From: Lachnospiraceae bacterium
GTDB lineage: Bacteria > Bacillota > Clostridia > Lachnospirales > Lachnospiraceae
Direction of reading: 5' to 3'
NCBI GenBank assembly: GCA_029006155.1
Contig: JAQXGF010000003.1
Location: forward strand, 1 to 64,000
DNA: 64,000 nucleotides
The notes below the pieces were generated by a model, which saw only the letters and a list, made by a program, of their open reading frames with translations, made no database searches and had not been told where the DNA came from. A program made the position numbers and the translations under genes. Of the stretch, positions 17,660 through 24,790 are shown in pieces; within the stretch, counting starts at the first letter, position 1; each line of letters opens with the position of its first letter.

Positions 17660-18868
17660 TTATTTGTTTGCAAGCTCCACCATCTTTTTGTAACGAAGAT
17701 TTACAAAGAGACCGAGCACGACGCCGACCGCTGTGAGCACGATATTCATGAGCATGACCTGAGACGGAGCCATCTTGGAGGCTGCGGTCAGGATCGTGTA
17801 GTTGCACAGCGAGGATGCGATCATGACGAGAGCCGTGACGGTACCCTTGATCTTCGGGAAGAGCATGTTGCAGACCGAAGTAGCGATCTGGAGCAGTCCG
17901 CCGGCGCCGGCCCATCCGATGATGAAAGCGCCTGCGATCATCAGAGGCTGGCTCTGTCCACTGAGCACGACGATCAGAGTGACAAGGCAGATCACCGGAT
18001 AGATGACGATGAAGCGTACATCCTTGATCTTTCTTGTGAGCAGCGCCGTCACGACAAGTGCAATCAGGGTTCCGGCAGAATACCAGGTCTGCATGATGGA
18101 CGGATCCGCCCAGCCGACATTTTCTTTGGCAAAATTCTGCGCACAGTTCAGCCAGAGCTGGAACGTACCGGTGCAGGTAAAGCCGATGAGGATCATTGCG
18201 ATCGACTCAAACGAGAAATGGGTGTGCTTCAGACTCGCGATCAGCCCTTCCTTTTTGCCGGCAGCCTTCTGGTCAGAATCCGGAAGCGGGAAGAGGAAGA
18301 CAAGGACAAAGAGCACGAGGTATAAAATACCGCAGCCGATAAACAGACGGTTGTAGGAGGTCAGTCCGGCAGCGTTTGTTGCGACCGTTGCACCGAGTAC
18401 GAACGGCAGGAGCATCTGGGCAATTGCGATGAAGAATTTGATGCCCATCGTAGCCACGCCCGGAGCCTTGTAGAGGATCTCACCGACGGCCGGATAGATA
18501 CCGGTATCGAGGAAAGAATTGGCGATACCGCCGAGGATCGCACAGATGTAGGCGATCGTGTAGCCGCCGTTTGTGCCGGCATTGAATGCGAAGGCGAGGC
18601 CGATCAGGTAGATCGCGTAGGAGGCACTTCCGATGGCAGTGGAAATGCGGCGTCCCAGCTTGTCTGAGAGTGGTCCGGCGAACGGAAGGGCGATGAGACG
18701 TCCGAGTCCGAGCGCTGCGGCGATCGCGGTGATGGCCATCGTCTCCACGCCCCAGGAAGCGGCGAGTGCTTCTTTGATCACGGCCTGCCCTAAGATGGAG
18801 CAGCCAACGCCGTGGATGAAGTAGTTCAAGTACAGAATCAGCGCACTTGGCAGATATTTCTTGTTCAT
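17660..18868 (-). CDS. MFS transporter of the quinate/shikimate locus
   Basis: The 402-residue protein has about twelve hydrophobic helices and the MFS loop motif GPLSDKLGRRIS after helix 2. It begins MNKKYLPSALILYLNYFIHGVG. No individual substrate can be read from the sequence. It is the first gene of the leftward operon and lies divergent from the LysR gene, so it may import quinate/shikimate-type acids or export a reduced product while TRAP imports the substrate. AGGAG precedes the start. Confidence 0.85.
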   Translation of the reverse strand: MNKKYLPSALILYLNYFIHGVGCSILGQAVIKEALAASWGVETMAITAIAAALGLGRLIALPFAGPLSDKLGRRISTAIGSASYAIYLIGLAFAFNAGTNGGYTIAYICAILGGIANSFLDTGIYPAVGEILYKAPGVATMGIKFFIAIAQMLLPFVLGATVATNAAGLTSYNRLFIGCGILYLVLFVLVFLFPLPDSDQKAAGKKEGLIASLKHTHFSFESIAMILIGFTCTGTFQLWLNCAQNFAKENVGWADPSIMQTWYSAGTLIALVVTALLTRKIKDVRFIVIYPVICLVTLIVVLSGQSQPLMIAGAFIIGWAGAGGLLQIATSVCNMLFPKIKGTVTALVMIASSLCNYTILTAASKMAPSQVMLMNIVLTAVGVVLGLFVNLRYKKMVELANK

Positions 18869-18922
18869 GGTTTTCTCCTTTGCGGGTAAATGATAGATAA
18901 TAGATCAAGATGAATCTGGATA

Positions 18923-18936
18923 GGAACGGTCGTTCC
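18923..18936. promoter_or_regulatory. Short palindrome in the MFS leader
   Basis: GGAACG-GT-CGTTCC lies 55 bases upstream of the MFS start codon. It could be a hairpin or protein site. Confidence 0.3.
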
Positions 18937-19034
18937 GGTCTCGTCACAAACAGGAGGCGTGCCAGTTCCAGGTTTTGTTAAAAAAATAACGCAACGTTTG
19001 ATCTGATTTTAACAATAGTTTGCAAAAGAGTCTA

Positions 19035-19073
19035 ATACTTTTCGCGTAGAAAACTAATACACTGGATGTATTA
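19035..19073. promoter_or_regulatory. Tandem LysR-type boxes (ATAC-N7-GTAT and ATAC-N7-GTAG)
   Basis: A perfect inverted repeat TAATAC-N7-GTATTA (19055-19073) contains ATAC-N7-GTAT, the core of BenM/CatM-class LysR sites. An imperfect copy ATAC-N7-GTAG begins at 19035, exactly 22 bases (two helical turns) away. The pair lies upstream of the rightward lysR promoter and upstream of the divergent MFS gene, which is where an inducer-binding tetramer would sit. Confidence 0.7.
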
Positions 19074-19089
19074 ATGGGGGGACGGGCTT

Positions 19090-19118
19090 TTGACCGTGGC
19101 GGTATTCTATGGTACAAT
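19090..19118 (+). promoter_or_regulatory. Promoter of the lysR gene
   Basis: TTGACC and TACAAT are 17 bases apart. The LysR boxes lie 17-55 bases upstream of the -35 element. Confidence 0.65.
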
Positions 19119-19222
19119 AGTACAAATGACTGGTATGCGGACGGAGGATGTCTTGCAGCCGGGAAGGAATGAATGCGGACATTCCGGATAAAAGAAGAAC
19201 GGAACAGAAAGGAAGAACCGGG

Positions 19223-20173
19223 ATGACATTGAATCAGATTTTATATTTTCAGAAGGTCGCAAGACTGGAAAATTATCATTACGCGGCGGAGGAGCTCTAT
19301 GTCTCCCAGCCGTCTCTGAGCCGCTCGATGGCTTCGCTTGAGAGCGAGCTTGGTGTGGCACTGTTTGAAAAAAAGGGCAGGGGCGTGAATCTCACAAAGG
19401 CGGGGAAGCTTTTTCTGGAATATGCGGAGCGGATTATCGAGGACTGTAAGATTGCGACGGACAAGATGCGGGAGCTCGCTTCCGATGGCGGACAGATCGA
19501 TATCGGCTATGTGTTTCCGCTGGCAGGGCATTACATCCCGCATATGGTCAAAGAATTTTTGAACCGGGAAGAAAATCAGAAGGTCGTTTTTGGTTTTTTG
19601 CAGAACCATACGGTGGCGATCGCGGAAAAGGTCAAATCCGGAGAGCTGGATGTCGGCTTTGGCGGATGTCTGGACCGGGACGATATGGAATTTTTCCCGG
19701 TCGTCAATCAGGAGATGGTGATTATCACGCCAAGGGAGCACCCGCTGGCGGGGATGGACCGGCTGCCACTGACCGTGCTGGAGCAGTATCCAATCATCGG
19801 CTATGAGAAGGCGTCGTGGCTTGGTACCCACACGCGGTATTTTTATCAGAATCAGAATCTGTCGCCGAACATTATTATGGAATGCCCGGATGAGTACTCG
19901 ATCGTGGCGCTCGTGCGGGAAAATTTCGGGATTGCGTTTATTCCGCGGACCGATATTTTAGATGAGACGGTCGGAGTGAGCATTCATCCGCTTCAGGATA
20001 TAGAGCTGTTCCATCAGATTTTCATGTTCTGGATGAAGGACCGCTACCGGCTGCCTGCCGTCGACCGTTTTATTACTTATATGAAAGAACAGGCGGAGAC
20101 GAAAACTGATAGCGAGAACGTATTAAAACTTTACCTGAAAGATATTGTTCATTTTTCTTACAAAGATGTATGA
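19223..20173 (+). CDS. LysR-family transcriptional regulator of the quinate/shikimate locus
   Basis: The 316-residue protein has the LysR winged-helix N terminus (MTLNQILYFQKVARLENYHYAAEELYVSQPSLSRSMASLESELG) and a two-lobed inducer-binding domain from about residue 90. ATG 19223 has GGAAG upstream; earlier in-frame ATGs lie in the leader. LysR proteins are usually activated by a pathway compound and often act on a divergent operon. Here the divergent MFS-aroD-TRAP operon and the downstream flavoenzyme gene are the obvious targets, and tandem ATAC-N7-GTAT boxes lie in the shared region. The ligand is inferred to be a cyclohexane or cyclohexene carboxylate. Confidence 0.9.
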   Translation: MTLNQILYFQKVARLENYHYAAEELYVSQPSLSRSMASLESELGVALFEKKGRGVNLTKAGKLFLEYAERIIEDCKIATDKMRELASDGGQIDIGYVFPLAGHYIPHMVKEFLNREENQKVVFGFLQNHTVAIAEKVKSGELDVGFGGCLDRDDMEFFPVVNQEMVIITPREHPLAGMDRLPLTVLEQYPIIGYEKASWLGTHTRYFYQNQNLSPNIIMECPDEYSIVALVRENFGIAFIPRTDILDETVGVSIHPLQDIELFHQIFMFWMKDRYRLPAVDRFITYMKEQAETKTDSENVLKLYLKDIVHFSYKDV

Positions 20174-20230
20174 TAAAAATGTCACAAACAAGAGGATGTC
20201 GCTCATGCATCAAACGTAAGGAGAATATTT

Positions 20231-22252
20231 ATGAAAAACAAATATCCGAAGATTTTTGAGCCAATCACAGTCAAGAGAACGACCATCCGGAACCGCATTG
20301 CGATGACTCCGATGGGCACCAACTATGGTGAGACGAGCGGTGAAATGAGCAACCGCCACATGAATTACTATTCGTTGCGCGCCAAGGGCGGCACGGGACT
20401 GATTATTCTGGAAAATGCGAATGTCGAGTACCCGGTCGGCTCCAATGGCACGAGCCAGATCCGGATCGACCATGACAGCTTCATGCCGCGCTACTACCAG
20501 CTGGTCGAGAACCTGCACAAGAACGGCGCGACCGTCGCGATCCAGATCAACCACGCAGGCGCGTCCGCGTCCTCTGCGCGTACCGGTATGGAGACCGTAT
20601 CTTCTTCCAACATCCCGACAAAGGCAGGCGGAGAGATCCCGCGCCCGATGACGAAGGAAGAGATCCTTACGACCGTGAAAAAGTACGGTGAGGCAGCGAA
20701 GCGCGTGCAGACGATTGGCTTTGACGCGGTGGAGATCCACTGTGGACATTCCTATCTGATGAGCCAGTTCATCTCTCCGTATTACAATAAGCGGACTGAT
20801 GAATTTGGCGGTTCCGTGGAGAACCGTCTCCGCTTTCCGCGCATGGTACTCGAAGAAGTACGGAAAAATGTAGGCCCGCGGTTCCCGATCATCATCCGTA
20901 TCTCTGCGGAGGAGCGTGTACCGGGCGGAAATACGCTGGAGGATACACTGGAGTATCTGCAGTATCTGGATGAGTTCGTCGATATGTATGACGTATCCTG
21001 TGGACTGAATCCGTCACTGCAGTATCAGATCGATTCGAACTATCTGCCGGATGGCTGGAGATCCTATATGGCGAGAGCGGTCAAGGATAAATTCGGCAAG
21101 CCGGTCATCAACGCCGGTAACTACCGTGATCCGGAGATCGTCGAGAAGATCCTGGAGAGTGGTGATGTCGATATCGTCGGCATGGGACGTGGGCTGATCG
21201 CAGAGCCGAACTGGGTAAAGAAGGTGCAGAGTGGTGAGGAGGATCTGCTCCGCAAATGTATCTCCTGCAACGTCGGCTGCGCCGGCAACCGGATCGGTGT
21301 CAACCGCCCGATCCGCTGTACGGTGAACCCGGCGGTACCGGAAGGTGATATTTATAAAAATATGAAGGTAAAGAAGGGCTGCAACGTCGTGGTCGTTGGC
21401 GGCGGTACGGCAGGACTCGAAGCAGCCTGTACGGCAGCGGAGGTCGGCTGTAATGTATTCCTGCTCGAGAAAAAGGACCATTTAGGCGGACTGTCCACCT
21501 TTATCTCCGATCTTCCGAGCAAGACCCGTATGAAAGATTTCCCGAAATATCTGGAGGCGCGTGCCTCCCGCCTGCACAACCTTTACATTTTCCTGAATAC
21601 CGAGGCGACGGTCGATATGGTGAAGCAGTTCAAGCCGGATATCGTCGTAAATGCGACCGGATCCGTGCCGCTTGTACCGCCGATCCCGGGACTGAAGGAA
21701 CATATCGCAGCGGGCAATGTGGCGACGATCTTTGACATGATCAACAATCTGAACGCAGGCAAGTATCCGGATGACTTCTGCAAGGGGAAGGAAGTCGTCG
21801 TGGTCGGCGGCGGTTCCGTCGGACTGGATGTCATTGAGTATTTTGCACCGCGCGGTGCGAAGTGTACGATCATTGATATGCTCCCGCAGATCGGTATGCT
21901 GGCAGACCCGATCACGAAGTGCTCCATGCGCGAGACGCATGACAAGTACGGCGTGAAGGAATATGTGAACACCGCATTGCAGGAAGTAAAGGCAGATGCA
22001 TTTACCGTGAAGCTGCCGGATGGCGAGATCCGGGATCTGAAGTTTGACCTTGGCTTTAACTGCCTTGGCATGCGCTCGAACAACCCGATATTGCCGCAGC
22101 TGGAGGAAGCGTTCCAGGATACCGATACGTTTGTATACCCGATCGGAGACTCTGTGCGTGCCCGTCGTATCATGGAGGGGACGATGGACGGCCGTGCGAT
22201 TCTGAATGTGCTCGATGCGAGAGGCTTTCTGGATCTGGAACCGCTGGAGTAA
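20231..22252 (+). CDS. Old yellow enzyme/FadH-like NAD(P)H:flavin oxidoreductase with 4Fe-4S cluster
   Basis: The 673-residue enzyme has the 2,4-dienoyl-CoA reductase/enoate reductase layout: an FMN-binding TIM barrel (about 1-350, IRNRIAMTPMGTN, HCGHSYLMSQFISPYYNKRTDEFGG), a 4Fe-4S motif CX2CX3CX12C (CISCNVGC...) at about 345-365, then an FAD/NADH Rossmann region (VVVVGGGTAGLEAA, VVVVGGGSVGLDV). The class moves hydride from NAD(P)H through FAD, Fe-S and FMN to an activated C=C bond. Family members reduce enoates, dienoyl-CoAs and steroid or bile-acid enones. Gene context makes the ring double bond of shikimate or 3-dehydroshikimate a plausible substrate, but this is inference. It follows lysR by 57 bases and precedes a dehydrogenase by 27. 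Confidence 0.9.
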   Translation: MKNKYPKIFEPITVKRTTIRNRIAMTPMGTNYGETSGEMSNRHMNYYSLRAKGGTGLIILENANVEYPVGSNGTSQIRIDHDSFMPRYYQLVENLHKNGATVAIQINHAGASASSARTGMETVSSSNIPTKAGGEIPRPMTKEEILTTVKKYGEAAKRVQTIGFDAVEIHCGHSYLMSQFISPYYNKRTDEFGGSVENRLRFPRMVLEEVRKNVGPRFPIIIRISAEERVPGGNTLEDTLEYLQYLDEFVDMYDVSCGLNPSLQYQIDSNYLPDGWRSYMARAVKDKFGKPVINAGNYRDPEIVEKILESGDVDIVGMGRGLIAEPNWVKKVQSGEEDLLRKCISCNVGCAGNRIGVNRPIRCTVNPAVPEGDIYKNMKVKKGCNVVVVGGGTAGLEAACTAAEVGCNVFLLEKKDHLGGLSTFISDLPSKTRMKDFPKYLEARASRLHNLYIFLNTEATVDMVKQFKPDIVVNATGSVPLVPPIPGLKEHIAAGNVATIFDMINNLNAGKYPDDFCKGKEVVVVGGGSVGLDVIEYFAPRGAKCTIIDMLPQIGMLADPITKCSMRETHDKYGVKEYVNTALQEVKADAFTVKLPDGEIRDLKFDLGFNCLGMRSNNPILPQLEEAFQDTDTFVYPIGDSVRARRIMEGTMDGRAILNVLDARGFLDLEPLE

Positions 22253-22279
22253 GAAAGAAGAATTTAGGAGGATAAAATC

Positions 22280-23167
22280 ATGCCGAATATTACAGGACAT
22301 ACCGAACTGGTTGGATTAATGGCGTACCCGATTCGCCATACACAGTCACCGACGACCCACAACCTTGCTTACGATAAAAATGGAGACGATGTCATTCAGC
22401 TCGCATTTGAGGTCGACAACAGCACCTTAAAGGAAGCGGTTGAGAGCATCCGTGCATTGAAGATGCTCGGATCGAACATCTCCATGCCGAACAAGACCGT
22501 CGTACATCAGTACCTCGATGAGGTCGATGAGGCGGCAAAGCTCTGCGGCGCGATCAATACCGTCGTAAATCTCCGCGATGAGAACGGCAATGTCACCGGG
22601 AAGCTCAAAGGCTACAATACCGATGGCATGGGCTACTGGCAGGGCATCAAGGAAGAGGGAATCGATTTTAAGGGAATGAAGATGGTACTGATCGGTACCG
22701 GCGGAGCTGCGACCGCGATCGCTGTGCGCGGAGCACTCGACGGCATTGCACAGCTCGATATCTTCAACATCAAGGATAAGTTCTACGCAAGAGGCGAGGA
22801 GATCGTAGAGACGATCAACCAGAATACAAACTGCAAGGCGTATATGCACGATCTGGCGGATCTGGCGCTTTTGAAAGAAAAAATGTGGGAGGCAGATATC
22901 TTCTGTGATGCGACCGGCGTCGGCATGCATCCGCTCGAGGATCTTACCAACATCCCGGATCCGTCCTACTTCCGCAAGGATCTGATCGTGACGGATACGG
23001 TGTACGCGCCGCGCGAGACTGTCATGATGAAGCAGGCGAAAGAAGCAGGCTGCGAGCGCGTCTACAACGGAATGAGCATGATGCTCTTCCAGGCACTGAT
23101 CGCGATCAAGCTCTACACAGGCAAAGATACACCGGTGGATTATATGAAGGAGAAGCTGGGGATCTGA
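22280..23167 (+). CDS. YdiB-like quinate/shikimate dehydrogenase, paralogue 1
   Basis: The 295-residue protein has the AroE/YdiB fold. The N-terminal substrate domain carries HTQSPTTHN and the catalytic Lys in NISMPNKTVV. CGAINTVVN and NTDGMGY follow, then a Rossmann domain with GTGGAATAIA. The strand-2 motif reads FNIKDKF, like the FNRRDEF of E. coli YdiB, instead of the NRT that binds NADP phosphate in AroE; this favours NAD. The substrate-binding Ser of HSxSP is Thr here. YdiB-class enzymes oxidise or reduce quinate and shikimate at C3. An AGGAGG site and close spacing place it in the same transcript as the flavoenzyme. Confidence 0.88.
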   Translation: MPNITGHTELVGLMAYPIRHTQSPTTHNLAYDKNGDDVIQLAFEVDNSTLKEAVESIRALKMLGSNISMPNKTVVHQYLDEVDEAAKLCGAINTVVNLRDENGNVTGKLKGYNTDGMGYWQGIKEEGIDFKGMKMVLIGTGGAATAIAVRGALDGIAQLDIFNIKDKFYARGEEIVETINQNTNCKAYMHDLADLALLKEKMWEADIFCDATGVGMHPLEDLTNIPDPSYFRKDLIVTDTVYAPRETVMMKQAKEAGCERVYNGMSMMLFQALIAIKLYTGKDTPVDYMKEKLGI

Positions 23168-23417
23168 TTGCGTTTCGTAACAGACGATTCACATAATTTA
23201 TACCACTGCTTATAATTTTTAACGAATGCAGCTTCTGGTGAATGGATGCCGGGAGCTGTATTTATTAGTATTATCATTCATTCTTATTTACGTGAATATT
23301 TTCAGAACGATGCCTGACCATTGATTACAGACAGACTATTTGGCCAAAATCAACCGGGTTGTGTATTGTCCTGACGCAGTTAATATAGAAGGAACTTTGT
23401 AGAATCAAATTCCGAGG

Positions 23418-23446
23418 TTGCGTTATGGAATCGTTTCATGTATAAT
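23418..23446 (+). promoter_or_regulatory. Separate promoter of the second dehydrogenase gene
   Basis: TTGCGT and TATAAT are 17 bases apart. Transcription would start near 23453 and run through the hairpin array before the gene at 23571. Confidence 0.65.
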
Positions 23447-23469
23447 ACAATCTAAACACAACATTGCTT

Positions 23470-23546
23470 AACCGAGGATGCAAAGCAGCCTCGGTTATGA
23501 GCAAGTAGCGAAGCGGATTGCGAATATCCGCTTTGCCGGAGGCAAA
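23470..23546. repeat. Three-hairpin array sharing a 32-bp element with 11472-11503
   Basis: Stems are AACCGAGG / CCTCGGTT (23470-23496), AAGCGGAT / ATCCGCTT (23511-23533) and TTTGCC-GGA-GGCAAA (23532-23546). The block 23502-23533 is identical to 11472-11503. Here it forms the untranslated leader of a dehydrogenase gene. Confidence 0.7.
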
Positions 23547-23570
23547 GAATCAGAGAGGAAAGTGGAGATT

Positions 23571-24443
23571 ATGTCAAAACACATTACAGGACACACAGGA
23601 TTGTTATGTTTACTCGGAAGCCCGGTTGCACACAGCGTTTCACCGGAAATGCACAATGAGGCATGTGACCAGCTGGGACTTGATTATACATATCTTGCAT
23701 TTGACGTGCCGGAGGAGAAGATGCCGCAGGCCGTTGAGGGATTACGGACGATGGGTGCACGTGGCTGGAACATCACAATGCCGGGTAAAAACATTATGTG
23801 CAAGCTGGCAGACAAAGTCTCCCCGGCATCTGAGATTTCCGGAGCCTGCAATACGATCGTGAATGACAACGGCGTGCTCACGGCCTACACGACAGATGGT
23901 GTCGGCTTTATGAAAGCAGTCGCAGAGAATGGCGTGGACATCATCGGCAAGAAGATGACACTGCTCGGAGCAGGCGGTGCGGCGACGGCGATTCTCGTAC
24001 AGGCAGCGCTGGATGGCGTGGCAGAGATCAATGTATTCAATGTCAGAGATGCGTTTTTCCCGCGGGCAGAAGAGATCGTGGCGAAGCTGAACGAGCGCAC
24101 GAGCTGCAAAGTGACCTTACATGATTACTCGGATCCGGAGCTGCTGCGTGCCTCCATCAAAGAGAGCGCAATCCTTGTCAATGGTACTTCCGTCGGCATG
24201 GCTCCGAACGTAGACCGCACGATCATCACCGACACGAGCATGTTCCACAAGGATCTCTTCGTATTTGATGTGATCTACAATCCGCAGGAGACACGGCTTT
24301 TGCGCGAGGCAAAGGAAGCGGGCTGCCGCACCGGCAATGGCATGTACATGCTGCTCTATCAGGGAGCTGCATCCTTCAAGCTCTGGACCGGAGAGGATAT
24401 GCCGGTCGAGGTCATCAAGGCGAAATATTTTTCCGGAAAATAA
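23571..24443 (+). CDS. YdiB-like quinate/shikimate dehydrogenase, paralogue 2
   Basis: The 290-residue protein aligns by eye with E. coli YdiB over much of its length. It has HSVSPEMHN (both substrate Ser present), catalytic Lys in NITMPGKNI, GACNTIVN, TTDGVGF, GAGGAATAI, the NAD-type FNVRDAFFPR strand-2 motif and a C-terminal YQGAASFKLWTGEDMP. ATG 23571 follows AGAGGAAAG; upstream in-frame ATGs lie in the hairpin leader. It differs from paralogue 1 at the first substrate Ser, so the pair may act on different ring acids (for example quinate against shikimate or a reduced product). It has its own promoter and terminator. Confidence 0.9.
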   Translation: MSKHITGHTGLLCLLGSPVAHSVSPEMHNEACDQLGLDYTYLAFDVPEEKMPQAVEGLRTMGARGWNITMPGKNIMCKLADKVSPASEISGACNTIVNDNGVLTAYTTDGVGFMKAVAENGVDIIGKKMTLLGAGGAATAILVQAALDGVAEINVFNVRDAFFPRAEEIVAKLNERTSCKVTLHDYSDPELLRASIKESAILVNGTSVGMAPNVDRTIITDTSMFHKDLFVFDVIYNPQETRLLREAKEAGCRTGNGMYMLLYQGAASFKLWTGEDMPVEVIKAKYFSGK

Positions 24444-24478
24444 GAACGGTAACAGACCCTATATATAGTAGAAACTGC

Positions 24479-24538
24479 GAACAGGCATGGTATCCGAAGG
24501 AGTGGAAAGCTCTGACAGGTGCTGTGCCTGTTCTTTTA
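24479..24538 (+). terminator. Terminator after dehydrogenase paralogue 2
   Basis: GAACAGGCA pairs with TGCCTGTTC, followed by TTTTACTTTATG. The loop is long (about 37 bases). Confidence 0.6.
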
Positions 24539-24565
24539 CTTTATGTAAAAAACAGGAGAAACTAC

Positions 24566-24593
24566 TTGCGGATTTTGTAAATTCATGTAAAAT
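24566..24593 (+). promoter_or_regulatory. Possible promoter of the LTA synthase-like gene
   Basis: TTGCGG and TAAAAT are 16 bases apart. The remaining 200 bases to the gene at 24791 show no other feature that I can support. Confidence 0.35.
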
Positions 24594-24790
24594 AATAAGG
24601 AAAACTTAAGAAAAAACAGATCTGCAGAGCATAAAATAGAAGGTGCGCATTTTATGAAAAGACCGGCGTGCCTTTTTTTGCTTGCAGAACCGTGTACCAT
24701 AGCCTTGCGTACGGCAGGATGTTTTGTCAGGCATCCGGATATCCGTATGCGAACGCGCGGTGCAGGTCTGGAAAGTAAAGAGGAAATGCA

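Larger units (their letters stand above)
23168..23570. other. 403-base intergenic region between dehydrogenase paralogues
   Basis: Bases 23168-23417 are AT-rich and show no gene, RNA or repeat that I can identify. A strong promoter and a three-hairpin leader, listed separately, fill 23418-23546. Confidence 0.6.
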
